Source: Dyadobacter sp. LHD-138 (GTDB lineage Bacteria > Bacteroidota > Bacteroidia > Cytophagales > Spirosomataceae). Taken from it: a stretch of DNA of 64,000 nucleotides. The position numbers were made by a program, and so were the translations under genes. The DNA is taken from assembly GCF_030929615.1 (NCBI RefSeq), contig NZ_JAVFVU010000019.1:1-64000 (forward strand), in the 5' to 3' direction. The notes under the pieces are model-generated. The model saw only the letters and a program-made list of their open reading frames with translations. It was not told the origin of the DNA and did not search any database. Positions 44,378 to 53,981 of the stretch are shown piece by piece (the stretch's first letter is position 1; each line of letters opens with the position of its first letter).

Positions 44378-46935
44378 AAGCTGTCAAGTTTTGCATGGAT
44401 CCCGTTTCCGGCCACCCTGTTTCGTGCTATTCGTCCGTTAGGGAAACGAACCTCTAAGTCATGCCAAAGATTGTCCGCATACGGATTGATGTAGAACCAT
44501 GCTATTTGTCCGGCTTTATGGATTGAATGAACAAAGCCGCGTTTCTGAACGGATGCGTTAATGATATCATCGGCAAACTGATTTTCTGCGTTGATCCATT
44601 CGCCGTTATCGATCCGGTAGGAAAGAAAGTTCTTCGACCCGTCCTCTGGAATCTTAAACCAGGTATCTAAAAAAACTTGTAGTCCGAAACGACAAAGGTC
44701 TGTTCCTGCATTAAATCCATAGTAACCAACACCGTTGCGACGTGAGTAAGGAAAATCCGGGCTAGTAATCCATTGAGAATATCTTCCCGCGTTCGGGTCT
44801 GGATTCCAAGAACTGCCCTTCATTTCATTCGATCCATTTTGAAACCAGTATGTTGGTTCGGGCGTTAGATCGTTAAATATTCTACCGGCATTAACCTTAC
44901 CTGTGCCGCCCCACTGAACGAAAACTTTGCCAAAAACCTGCGAAAAAAAAGCAGCAGTAATGACCGTATTGGGATCGAGTGGTATTTTGCCCTGGCTGTA
45001 ATATTTACCTTCGGGATAAAGATTTTCAAAGAAGATATTCGGTCGCCACTCATGTTCCCCGGCCAGAAAAACCCCGCCAGTGTAACCCATGTGGTCAAAC
45101 AGCATCAACTTAAATGCCAAGTCGATCGGCTGCGCTTGTTGAATATCAGGCGGCCCCAGGTAAACAGCTTCTACGATTAAATTTGTCGTTGAAAGAGGCG
45201 CACCAGGACTGAAATTTGAGTAGGGCAATTTGTCAGGGGAAAGACGAAACATCGCCTTAGATGAATCTGCCGAAACTTGTCCTAAGTGATACGAAGGGGG
45301 CCAGAACTGAAAGTAATTGAAGCAATTCAGGGATTTGATCCCCTTATCGTCAAATAACTTTTTCTGATTGTTTACAAAGCCTTCATTAAAATCTTTGAGC
45401 CAGGTCTTACTTGGATCAATTGCATGCGACTGCTCCATTGTCTCGCCTATATGCAGTGCATCGGGATATTGATGAAGATCGATCATCCGCTGTACTTCTG
45501 CTTTCGTTGGATGTTCCGAAGGTGTACCTCCGAAAATTGTTGTCGAAAGCGGAACGTCGCTGTATGTCTTACCTTGGAGTCTCAGCTGAAAAGCCAAAGT
45601 TTCGTCACCGTTTGGACGTGGTATTTCGTGGTGACGAATATGCGTTAACCCTTTCCTCATTACTTGATCGATAGGCCAATCGCTACGACCTAGAACGAAA
45701 AAACGACCGTTTGGCAATGTGGCTTCCGGAGAAATGTCCGCCCATTGCGGCATCTGTAATTCGGGCTTGAAACTTGCAGGAATGTGATTTACGAAACCGG
45801 ATTGAGAACCTCCGTAAAATCCGGTAGTTACAGCCGCAGACGCATTATACTGGTAACTTTGCCCTGCATTATTATCATAATATCCACCCTCAATAATCTC
45901 TTCGCCTTGCCCCGGCCATCTATTAATTGTGCCTATTCCTTTTTTTGAAAGAAACTTAACCACCCTAAAACCGTTATTTCGCGCAACGGGATAATCTTTT
46001 AAAGGCGTTGGGCGTAGAACTACATCAGCGCCAACAATGTATCGGTATTCATAGTTAGCCCAAAGGTCGTTTGCCGTATTATCGGTAATGTAATCAGTAT
46101 CACCCACCGTGCGGCGGGTGATACTCATGTGATCGGGCATTCCCTTTGTGATCAGCTTATAATCCACGCCACCAGGGTCAACAACAGGTGGTGGGATTAC
46201 ACCGGTACTTTCGTCTTTGATAATGAAAGATTTAATGTCTGGTGCCGCTTTGCAGCTGACCGGTGTAAGCTTTATCTGATACGGCCCCGGACTTTGACCG
46301 GCATACGGAAACGAAAGAGTATTGCTTTCAGGATTGTAGGTAACGGACTTTACGGATCCGCCTACACTGTTAAGCAATGTTAAAGTAAGCGTCTTTAAAT
46401 TTTTAGCATCAAAAATGACCGATGCGACGCCCTGGCTGGCCGTGATCCTATCAATAGTCGGCAGTTTTTCGCAGTCCTTTAATACGGGACCGGTTTCACC
46501 TGGGATTGTGAAGGGATACGTAAAAATTTTGGAGCTGCAAGAGGATCCGCGGAACGTCAGCGTGTAGCTGCCAGGCGGCAAGGGCTCAAACTGGATCCGC
46601 GGCTTGTTGTCGTCGGGTTTTGCGTCCCCGTAACGAACCTCTTTTCCTAACGCGTCCAGGATTGCCCACTTGATCCGGGCGACTTCGACCCCGTGAAATT
46701 CTCCGTTTAAACCAATGGCGGAAACATTGGAAACACCCTTTAATTCCGGACCAGCTTTGCACGGGTTGATACCGGTTGAAGGCTGCTCACTGGAAACCGC
46801 TTTTCGGATCTGATCGATTACCCATTGTTTCCCGGCGATGCTGTCGGGTAAGGTAATGTCAACGTTTAATTTCTGGCCGACGCTGGCCATGCTCGTAAGC
46901 AGGACCAACAGCCAGATTGAAACAATTTTTTTCAT
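44374..46935 (-). CDS. Large Sec-exported phage protein, tail-end or surface
   Basis: 853 residues with a clear Sec signal (IVSIWLLVLLTSMASVGQ), which is odd for a virion component. Residues about 60-250 look like two Ig-like beta domains (PPGSYTLTFRGSSCSSKIFT and SPGPYQIKLTPVSCKAAPDI), then a PPPVV linker. The rest looks enzyme- or carbohydrate-binding-like, with DALHIGETMEQSHAIDP and LNCFNYFQFWPPSYH in a possible barrel, and a beta-rich end (DNLWHDLEVRFPNGRIARNR). It sits between the hub-like protein and the lysis genes, where receptor-binding proteins are usual. No family recognised; host-surface modification is another possibility. Confidence 0.6.
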   Translation of the reverse strand: MKKIVSIWLLVLLTSMASVGQKLNVDITLPDSIAGKQWVIDQIRKAVSSEQPSTGINPCKAGPELKGVSNVSAIGLNGEFHGVEVARIKWAILDALGKEVRYGDAKPDDNKPRIQFEPLPPGSYTLTFRGSSCSSKIFTYPFTIPGETGPVLKDCEKLPTIDRITASQGVASVIFDAKNLKTLTLTLLNSVGGSVKSVTYNPESNTLSFPYAGQSPGPYQIKLTPVSCKAAPDIKSFIIKDESTGVIPPPVVDPGGVDYKLITKGMPDHMSITRRTVGDTDYITDNTANDLWANYEYRYIVGADVVLRPTPLKDYPVARNNGFRVVKFLSKKGIGTINRWPGQGEEIIEGGYYDNNAGQSYQYNASAAVTTGFYGGSQSGFVNHIPASFKPELQMPQWADISPEATLPNGRFFVLGRSDWPIDQVMRKGLTHIRHHEIPRPNGDETLAFQLRLQGKTYSDVPLSTTIFGGTPSEHPTKAEVQRMIDLHQYPDALHIGETMEQSHAIDPSKTWLKDFNEGFVNNQKKLFDDKGIKSLNCFNYFQFWPPSYHLGQVSADSSKAMFRLSPDKLPYSNFSPGAPLSTTNLIVEAVYLGPPDIQQAQPIDLAFKLMLFDHMGYTGGVFLAGEHEWRPNIFFENLYPEGKYYSQGKIPLDPNTVITAAFFSQVFGKVFVQWGGTGKVNAGRIFNDLTPEPTYWFQNGSNEMKGSSWNPDPNAGRYSQWITSPDFPYSRRNGVGYYGFNAGTDLCRFGLQVFLDTWFKIPEDGSKNFLSYRIDNGEWINAENQFADDIINASVQKRGFVHSIHKAGQIAWFYINPYADNLWHDLEVRFPNGRIARNRVAGNGIHAKLDSL

Positions 46936-47005
46936 GACTAACAGATTTGATTATAGATTTGAAAATCAAATCTGCCAGTCATGCCGGTATTAGAGTAGGA
47001 CGGAA

Positions 47006-48451
47006 TTAACGTTTAAGTACTTCCAACTGTGATACATTAGATAGCGGCAAATTGGCTTTGATGCTTTGCACAAAATAATCCACCCCGCGGATATGGACCG
47101 CCATTTCATTGCCGCCGTGCCGGTGAAAATCCAGCCTGGCCAGCTCAGAGGAATTGAGCTGCACGCTGGGTGGCGCTGGAAAAGTACTACCCCTGAAAAT
47201 CTCGTAGCGCTTCCAAAACTTATCTCGCAAATTGTTGGATCCATGAAACGACAACCTGGTTGTGCCGTATTCATTTTTTGCGGTCGGGGCGCCTGCGATC
47301 AAACCATGCCAGTACAATAGGCGCGGCTTGAATTTCTTTTCCATCTGGCCGGTCAGGCTGGTAATTCCGTTTTGTTCCGTGATTGGCAAGCCGGTGCCCG
47401 TGTCCATTTTCAGGGTTGAGAATTTTCCCTTCAGTGTGAAAAGCGTTTCGTCGTTGTACACTTCGGACGTGTATTTTTCAAATTCAGGGGGGACGGTTTT
47501 CATCAGGCCGTCGTCACCGTCCAGCTCCCAATCCAGCTCAATACGCCTGTCCAGGATATTACCCGGAAGAATGAGCGGGATTGTCCGTTCCGTTACGTCC
47601 ATCACCGTAGGGATTGCTAACCGGCTTTCGGTATAATGCATGGTGATCACCCGGCGCTGTACATCGAAAAAGCTGGTAACGCCAAACGGGGGCAGTTTCA
47701 GAGCCAAAAACAAAGTGCGGACCGTAAGATCTGACGGCAGGTGATTGCGGTAGTCTAAAATGGTGGATCCGTCCAGGGCAAACGTATTGTAAAGCAAAAG
47801 GCGTTGAGCGGCCGGGTCATCCATGAACTCACCCTGGACACGGAAACCGCAAATTTCGCCCAGCTTACGAAGCACCCAGTGCAATGAAAACATGGGTGTT
47901 TTCGGGGATCCTGTTTTATAACCAGTTCCGGAAACATATTCGTTGACTTTGCCTGTGAATCCGGGGACGGTGCTGGTGCTATAAAATTGGCTGTTCAAAA
48001 TCGTAGGCAGTGCGTAAACCAGCTTTCCACCTTCCAGTTTTTCAACCGGGATGGTGGCATGGTTCACGGGCAATGCTTCACTACCGAACGGGATCAGGTT
48101 CAGGGGCACGTCCTGGTAGTCGCCAAAGAAGTTGCCCAGGTTTGAGCTGAAACTAATTTCATAGCCCGATGCTGTAACTTTTTCCAGATAGGTGAAACCG
48201 CGCTCGATTGTGTCACCGTCTGCGATTTTCTCCGTGTAATAATTTTGCGGATCCCCGACTGATTGCGGATCCGCGGCGTATTTGAAAATACGGTTATTAG
48301 TCGGCGAAAAGGGCACGGTAAACCGGTAAACTTTGGAACCCTGCACGGTTCCAAAGTCAAAAACGGGGTTGAATCTTTCCAGTGTAAAGCTGGTCCCCGG
48401 GAAAAGATCCAGCGGGGTGCCGTCAATTAAAATGTCAATGCGTTTGTTCAT
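47006..48451 (-). CDS. Phage tail protein, hub/distal-tail like
   Basis: 481 residues directly downstream of the tape measure gene, the normal position of distal tail or hub proteins. The N terminus (DILIDGTPLDLFPGTSFTLE and KVYRFTVPFSPTNNRIFKYA) is beta-rich and typical of Bacteroidota phage tail proteins; the middle includes HWVLRKLGEICGFRVQGEFM, a helical insert as in baseplate hubs. No signal or membrane span. Exact role is inferred from position. Confidence 0.65.
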   Translation of the reverse strand: MNKRIDILIDGTPLDLFPGTSFTLERFNPVFDFGTVQGSKVYRFTVPFSPTNNRIFKYAADPQSVGDPQNYYTEKIADGDTIERGFTYLEKVTASGYEISFSSNLGNFFGDYQDVPLNLIPFGSEALPVNHATIPVEKLEGGKLVYALPTILNSQFYSTSTVPGFTGKVNEYVSGTGYKTGSPKTPMFSLHWVLRKLGEICGFRVQGEFMDDPAAQRLLLYNTFALDGSTILDYRNHLPSDLTVRTLFLALKLPPFGVTSFFDVQRRVITMHYTESRLAIPTVMDVTERTIPLILPGNILDRRIELDWELDGDDGLMKTVPPEFEKYTSEVYNDETLFTLKGKFSTLKMDTGTGLPITEQNGITSLTGQMEKKFKPRLLYWHGLIAGAPTAKNEYGTTRLSFHGSNNLRDKFWKRYEIFRGSTFPAPPSVQLNSSELARLDFHRHGGNEMAVHIRGVDYFVQSIKANLPLSNVSQLEVLKR

Positions 48452-48467
48452 TGTTTAAATGCTATCG

Positions 48468-48530
48468 GTGGTCGGTTGTCGGCCATCGGCGGTTTGAATG
48501 CCAATGGCTGACAGCCGACAGCCATTGTTA
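48468..48530. repeat. Short GC-rich inverted repeat inside prophage
   Basis: The gap between tape measure and hub-like gene contains GGTCGGTTGTCGGCCATCGG and an 8-bp perfect dyad AATGGCTG...CAGCCATT around GCCGAC motifs. A similar AGCCGACTGCCGACCGCC stretch occurs in the chromosome at about 21390-21410, so this may be one repeat family. Confidence 0.4.
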
Positions 48531-51500
48531 TAGATTGCTTCGTCCTGCCATTGCGGCTGCGTCGGCTGCGCGGTTGCTCGCGCCGGCAGCTGCCCAGGAT
48601 CCGTCAGCGGCACGGTTCACGGCGCCGATCAGCTGATCCATTTTTCCGGCAATGTTTTCCAGTGATGGTTTTTGGTCCAGTACGGCGTCTCTGGTTCCGG
48701 CTGTATTCTTGCCTATCGTTGCCATCATGGCCTGGCTGCGCCCGATTTCGGCACCGGTTGCGGCCGTAGTTCCGTCAGCGTCACCGCCTTCGACATCGCC
48801 GTAGGGGTTCATGCCTTCATCGTACCCACCGCCAGCATTAGCCCCGCCGTCTGCGCTGGCTTGTGCTTTGGCCAGCTCTTCGTCAAGTTCCTTTTGCTGT
48901 TGTTCGGCTTCCCAGGCCGCTGCATTGGCCGCATTTTTTGCGTCGGCTTCCGCTTTGCGTTTTTTGGATCCAAACAGGTAGGATTCACCTTTGCGAAGCG
49001 GCTCCAACAGGCTACGATAATCGCCACCATCGTTACCGAAAACGGTTCCACGCTCGGCATGTACCGGCGCACCGTTTTTATGCAAACTCGAATCTAAAAG
49101 CGCGTTGATCATCACCCGGTTGTTTTTGTAGGTATTCCGGGAAAGGATCATGATTGGTTCGTCGCCTTCCATTTCGCCCACTTCTTCCCCCGTTTCCCGG
49201 TTGGTCAGGGCAATACCAGACTGGCCGTAACTTTGGCCGTGGCGTGGCCCCTGTGGCACACCGGCATTGCGGATATACCCACCCTTTGCCATACTTGGCG
49301 GCTGCTGGCTTTTAATGATCCCGATCTGAACGGCAGCCAGGGCGGCCGATGCCACTACACCAATTAGCCCGAGCGGGAAACCCATCATGGCAAGTGATTT
49401 CAACGCGGCCATCGCGGCATTAATAAGCGCCATGCCGATCTGCATTTTCTGCTCACGCTTCCAGGCTTTTACCTTCGCTTCGTGCTCTTTTTCAAGGGCG
49501 TTTTTATTGATTTTGTCAATTTCCTTTTCGTAGGTATCCTTGCTGATCAGGCCTTTGTCGTATTTGTCTTTCCAGGATTTAAGTTGCGTATCTTTCTCCT
49601 TGGTGATATTGGAAAGCTCCTTTTGTAGCCTGGCTTCGGATAGCTTTTGCATCATTTGCAGCCCGGCGGCCACACCCGAAAGAATTTCAGCGCCTTTGCT
49701 GGTCCAATTTTGCAAGCGCGAATCGTTCATGGCCTTTTCGCTGGACAATTTCTTATTTATAAAATCCATGAAGCCGGAAAAATCACCAGACATCAGCGAC
49801 TTTATCGCGCTGAAAAAGCCTTGCTGGTTGTTTTTTCTTTCTTCCAGGTTGGTCTTTTCATTTGTTTTTAGCGCGTTTTGATGGGCTGCGTTGGCAGCAT
49901 CGGTTTGGGCAATTCGTTGGGCATCGATGCTACGAAGTGTGGCGGCCGTTTCTGCCTCAATCTGCTTTTTCTTGGCGGCATCATCACCGGCAAGCTTCAT
50001 CAGCTGGGCGCTGGTTTCATTGGCTTTTTGCCTTTCCTTTGCCGCGACTTCCTCAATGCGGTCTAGTTCGTGCTTGCGTTCCAGCTCAATGAGTTGCAGG
50101 CGTAAGGCTTGCCGCTGGTTGATATGCAGTTTTTCGTTTGAAAGCTGCGTTTCCAGGGTTGTTTTTTGGGTGGCGTATTCTTTGGTCATCCGCTCGGTTC
50201 TCTGAGCTTCTTCCAACTTGTTTATTTCATCGATACGCTTTTTTTCGTCTGCGATTTTCTTATCGCTATACTCCTTATCCAGTTTTTCGATTGCTGTTTT
50301 GAACTGGTTACGGAGGGAAATTTCATAGTTGACTTTCAGCAGGTCGTCGGCCTTAGATTTGGCGTTGGTGGCAAGTTTTTCCGTCAGCTCAAATTCCAGC
50401 AACTTTTTTTTACGTGTCTGCTCGTCCGTAATGGCATCGATGTTCATTTTTTCGATTGCCTTGGTAGCCGTTTCATTGGCCTTAGTTTTATCAGCCGCCT
50501 CCTGGTCAGCCGCCTTTTTTGCCTTGTCCTTGGCGTCATTAATGAAAGTTGTATTGGCCGCCGTTTTGGTTGCAATACCTTTGGCGTGTGTGCCAGTTTC
50601 ATTGGCGACAATAGCATCGATGGTTTTCTTTTCTTCGGCCTGACGTGCGGATCCCTGCTTTTGCGTCAGTGATGCAGCTGCGGTGACGGCCTGTGATTCT
50701 ACCTCTTTAAAGCTATCTACAAACGTTGATTTAACACCGGCTTTAATCGTGTTAAAGTTGTTGACGGCATTTTGTTTAAGTTTTTCAAAAGTAATTTTGC
50801 CGTCCAGGAAAAGGAGGGCGTCGATTGCTAATTGTAGGACCGCAACCAAACTCGAAGCGACCGCCGTAACCACACCGAACACCTGCCCCAAAACCTGCAT
50901 TACTACCTTGGTGCCGTTTGTCTTTTCGTCCAGGCCAAAAAACGCACCGATGACTTTAAAAATACTACTGTATAAGTTTCCAAATACAGTAAACAGCATC
51001 ATGAAGGCGTCAAAAAGCGGCGTGCTGCCTTTGATTACATCACCCAGTACACCCGTGAAAGTTGCAAATCCGTCATAGGCTTTTATGATGAAAGGGTACA
51101 GCTTTTCAGAAAGGGCTACACCAACTTGTGAAATAGTTGCCTCAGTTTGCTTTTGTTTAAATTCCAGTGTGTCATTGTTTTTCGCAGCCATGGTATAGGC
51201 GGCATCGGTGCCGGTGAGCGCCGTAGTGAATTCTTTAAGCTGGTCGCGGTGTGTTACCAGGTGTTGGGCGGCCACAACGTTTTCCGTACCAAACATTTTG
51301 GCAAGCTCAGCCGTAGACAAATTTCTCTTTCCAAGATTTTCCAAGGCAGTGTCCAAACCAACGATTTGCGGGTTTAAATCATCGGCTGAACCCATCATTT
51401 TGATCAGCACGTTCCGGAAGTTAGTACCTGCCTGTTCTCCCTTGATGTTGATCGTGGAAAGAGATTGTAAAGCGCCGTTCGTCTGCTCAAAGCTGACGTT

Positions 51501-52412
51501 GGCAGCATTTGCAACGGTCCCCGATGCTTTTAGCGCGCCGGTCATGTCGTCAATTTCTGCGGATCCGACTTGTGCACCGGCCGCGATGGCATTAATAAAA
51601 CGGCCCGCATCCGATGCGGGGGCATTGAACTGGTTAAGCGCCCCGGCCATCAATTCCGTGGCAGGTGCTAAATCCAGTTTTCCAGCCTGCGAAAGGATAA
51701 TCGCCTCTTTTGTCACCGCGGCCAGGGATGCAGCGTTTTCCGTAAGATCAGATTTAGCTGAACCCATGGCCTGGTAGGCAGCCAGCATTTCATCACCGGT
51801 TTTGCCCATTTGGGGACCGAGTGTTTTCGCCTGTTCTTCCAGGTAATTGAGATCCTTGCCGATAATGTTTGTGTTCGCGGAAAGTTCCTTGGATGCTGCT
51901 TCGAATTTTTTAAAATTCTCGACAGATCCTACGACAAAATCACGGATAAGTTGAAGGGCTTCAAAAACAATAGTGGCCGCAAAAGCTCCCTTTATCCAGT
52001 CGCCCAGGTTTGCCCAAACGGTTTTACTTTCCTTGACTTCATCCGAAACACCTCTGACATCTTTCCGGACGTTTGCAAGCCGGTCGTTTACGTCTTTGAG
52101 CTCCTTTGTTTTTTCAATGTACTCGTCGGTTCCGGGTGTAAGATCCTTGATTTCTTTATTTAGCTGTCTGGAATAACCTTCGAGCTGCTTGACTGTCATC
52201 CCGGCGTTGCCCATCTCTTCACGGGTTTTCTTTATTTCCGCTTCGAGTGCTTTAACCTCCTGTTTGGACTCCGTCCATTCTTTTGTTCCCCGTTTAAGGT
52301 CCTCCTGGGATTTTTTGACTCGCGCTAATTCGGCTTCCAGTTCGCCCAGGGCATTTAAGGCCGGTTTTCCGTTTATGTCCAGATTCCAGACCGAGTTTTC
52401 AACTAAATTCAT
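48528..52412 (-). CDS. Phage tail tape measure protein
   Basis: 1294 residues; sets tail length and fills the tail tube, later entering the host envelope. The TP901-type core is clear at about 190-360 (AATELMAGALNQF-like region, GAQVGSAEIDDMTGALKASG, NIKGEQAGTNFRNVLIKMM). Coiled coils occupy 1-110 and about 640-900, and hydrophobic segments occur near 150, 460-560 and 1060 (MGFPLGLIGVVASAALAAV). The length predicts a tail of roughly 190 nm by the usual 1.5 A per residue rule. It starts 9 bp after the terminator of the cargo gene, so its transcription must read through or restart. Confidence 0.93.
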   Translation of the reverse strand: MNLVENSVWNLDINGKPALNALGELEAELARVKKSQEDLKRGTKEWTESKQEVKALEAEIKKTREEMGNAGMTVKQLEGYSRQLNKEIKDLTPGTDEYIEKTKELKDVNDRLANVRKDVRGVSDEVKESKTVWANLGDWIKGAFAATIVFEALQLIRDFVVGSVENFKKFEAASKELSANTNIIGKDLNYLEEQAKTLGPQMGKTGDEMLAAYQAMGSAKSDLTENAASLAAVTKEAIILSQAGKLDLAPATELMAGALNQFNAPASDAGRFINAIAAGAQVGSAEIDDMTGALKASGTVANAANVSFEQTNGALQSLSTINIKGEQAGTNFRNVLIKMMGSADDLNPQIVGLDTALENLGKRNLSTAELAKMFGTENVVAAQHLVTHRDQLKEFTTALTGTDAAYTMAAKNNDTLEFKQKQTEATISQVGVALSEKLYPFIIKAYDGFATFTGVLGDVIKGSTPLFDAFMMLFTVFGNLYSSIFKVIGAFFGLDEKTNGTKVVMQVLGQVFGVVTAVASSLVAVLQLAIDALLFLDGKITFEKLKQNAVNNFNTIKAGVKSTFVDSFKEVESQAVTAAASLTQKQGSARQAEEKKTIDAIVANETGTHAKGIATKTAANTTFINDAKDKAKKAADQEAADKTKANETATKAIEKMNIDAITDEQTRKKKLLEFELTEKLATNAKSKADDLLKVNYEISLRNQFKTAIEKLDKEYSDKKIADEKKRIDEINKLEEAQRTERMTKEYATQKTTLETQLSNEKLHINQRQALRLQLIELERKHELDRIEEVAAKERQKANETSAQLMKLAGDDAAKKKQIEAETAATLRSIDAQRIAQTDAANAAHQNALKTNEKTNLEERKNNQQGFFSAIKSLMSGDFSGFMDFINKKLSSEKAMNDSRLQNWTSKGAEILSGVAAGLQMMQKLSEARLQKELSNITKEKDTQLKSWKDKYDKGLISKDTYEKEIDKINKNALEKEHEAKVKAWKREQKMQIGMALINAAMAALKSLAMMGFPLGLIGVVASAALAAVQIGIIKSQQPPSMAKGGYIRNAGVPQGPRHGQSYGQSGIALTNRETGEEVGEMEGDEPIMILSRNTYKNNRVMINALLDSSLHKNGAPVHAERGTVFGNDGGDYRSLLEPLRKGESYLFGSKKRKAEADAKNAANAAAWEAEQQQKELDEELAKAQASADGGANAGGGYDEGMNPYGDVEGGDADGTTAATGAEIGRSQAMMATIGKNTAGTRDAVLDQKPSLENIAGKMDQLIGAVNRAADGSWAAAGASNRAADAAAMAGRSNL

Positions 52413-52420
52413 TGGCTAAT

Positions 52421-52456
52421 AAAAAAGGTACGCTACTAAATTGTAGCGTACCTTTT
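52421..52456 (-). terminator. Strong terminator between cargo gene and tape measure
   Basis: Perfect 10-bp stem GGTACGCTAC/GTAGCGTACC with six-base loop; on the minus strand it ends in six T residues, directly before the tape measure start. AAAA/TTTT flanks make it symmetric. Confidence 0.92.
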
Positions 52457-52497
52457 GCAGGAAGTAGGACGGGAACTTGCGAAAAATAATCACTTTT

Positions 52498-53301
52498 TCA
52501 TAACCAAGAATCTAACCAAATCACGAACCGGGAATAGAGACTTTTTTTAATCACCCTTTTAAAATCCATTGTTAGACTATCGTCCATATAATAGGACACG
52601 GAGGCTAAATACTTTTCAGAATACCTATTCCCTGTAATATCAGAAAATGAAATGTTAAGAGAAAGGGGCGGATAAACTGGTCTATTACCCAATGTGAAAT
52701 TTAAAAACGATTTCTCCCCTGACCACATCAAAAGATAATAACGACACAATAAGGCGTTTACAGTTTCTCCGGGTTCAATTATCGCAAATGAGGATTCTTT
52801 ATTTTCTTTATAATTATCTATCGTCAATTCTGTCTCGTGCTCCTTTTTAATAATCTCAGAAACCAAAGTGGTATCATAATTCCACTCACATTTGATGTCA
52901 TTAGCTACATTTGTTCCGCTGTTTTTTAATTCAAATGTATTTTCTCTAATAGTCTTTGAAACATAATAACCTCTATCGGCTTCTTTCATTAAATATGTTA
53001 ATTCTATTTCTCCTGGTGTAAGATTTTTCCACGTAAATACATACTCGGAAGGTCTAAGGTTAGGCTTATGGGAGGCAATTCTTGCTAATCTTGCTTCCTC
53101 TAACTGCCAAGAGGCAAAGAATAAGGTGGCTATGAAACACATTGCTTCAAGGGATGTGAAAAAGTTAGAAATTTTTTGGTCGTCTACGGCGCCAAGAAAT
53201 TTAAAATATGGCCATTCACCAAGTAAGAATAAAAAGCAGAGAATTGTTGCAAACATCAAGGTGATTCCACCTATAATTTTCACACGCGTTTCGTTATACA
53301 T
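52498..53301 (-). CDS. Inserted membrane cargo gene (moron-like)
   Basis: 267 residues from the ATG at 53301 (the longer frame begins with TTG). Two N-terminal spans (IIGGITLMFATILCFLFLLG and FTSLEAMCFIATLFFASWQL) precede a cytosolic beta-rich domain (PNLRPSEYVFTWKNLTPGEI, FELKNSGTNVANDIKCEW, SSFAIIEPGETVNALLC) of unknown fold. The gene is visibly richer in A+T than the flanking tail genes, is separated from its neighbours by gaps rather than overlaps, and has its own terminator. These are moron features: a lysogenic-conversion gene, possibly affecting host envelope or superinfection. Function not recognised. Confidence 0.65.
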   Translation of the reverse strand: MYNETRVKIIGGITLMFATILCFLFLLGEWPYFKFLGAVDDQKISNFFTSLEAMCFIATLFFASWQLEEARLARIASHKPNLRPSEYVFTWKNLTPGEIELTYLMKEADRGYYVSKTIRENTFELKNSGTNVANDIKCEWNYDTTLVSEIIKKEHETELTIDNYKENKESSFAIIEPGETVNALLCRYYLLMWSGEKSFLNFTLGNRPVYPPLSLNISFSDITGNRYSEKYLASVSYYMDDSLTMDFKRVIKKSLYSRFVIWLDSWL

Positions 53302-53363
53302 TGAAATCAAGTTTTAGAGGATAGTTTTTAATCGCTGACAATATAGTTCACAAAATAGGTTTT

Positions 53364-53981
53364 TTAATTCCGATCATAAATCGGCTTTTCATAATATTCC
53401 TTCATTGCCTGCATCATAGTCGGTGGCAGCTTTGTCATGAGGTAACTAGATATTTCATTGTAAATCTCTACTTTATTAACGTTGTAGAAACCGCCATTTT
53501 TTGCGCGTCTGATTGTTTTGGCTTCGGACATTGCGCGGCTCATACCAACAGCGATACGTGTTTTTGCTCTTTCCTCTGTGATTGTAGAACGGCGCCTTGC
53601 GTTACTGTGATAACCAGGTACGTACAACGTTACTTGTTTCCCATTAATAGTGACGGTTTCATTGTTTATGAAATCCCTGACGCCAATTTCCTCAATATAC
53701 TCCTTCAAGGCTTCTACATTCGGATATCCTCCAAAGCTGATTTGTCGCATATCTTTAAATCGTCCTTCGCCGCGCATCCCCATTCTAAATGACGCTTGCA
53801 ATGAATCGGTAATAAATGGTCGTTCTGCCATTATGGAGTCTTTCAGTGCGCCGGTTAACACCAGGCCTGCATCTTCCGCGTCGGCTTGCATTTTACGGAC
53901 ACCTTCCTCAAAGATTTTTTCACAAGCTTCTACAACAACAGATTCAAATTGCCTTAGAATATCATTATTTAACTCAGACAT
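53364..53981 (-). CDS. Phage minor tail / head-tail joining protein (HK97 gp10-like position)
   Basis: 205 residues, helical N terminus (ILRQFESVVVEACEKIFEEG, VRKMQADAEDAGLVLTGALK) resembling the HK97-gp10 and gp19-type tail completion proteins, with VTLYVPGYHSNARRRSTITE in the middle. It overlaps the 180-residue gene upstream by 8 bp. It is the last gene before the cargo insertion and tape measure. Assignment from position and general look only. Confidence 0.55.
   Translation of the reverse strand: MSELNNDILRQFESVVVEACEKIFEEGVRKMQADAEDAGLVLTGALKDSIMAERPFITDSLQASFRMGMRGEGRFKDMRQISFGGYPNVEALKEYIEEIGVRDFINNETVTINGKQVTLYVPGYHSNARRRSTITEERAKTRIAVGMSRAMSEAKTIRRAKNGGFYNVNKVEIYNEISSYLMTKLPPTMMQAMKEYYEKPIYDRN

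Noticed and set aside
48551..52419. Many plus-strand frames opposite the tape measure gene
   Set aside because: They are antisense shadows caused by the Ala/Lys/Glu-rich codon pattern of the tape measure protein.
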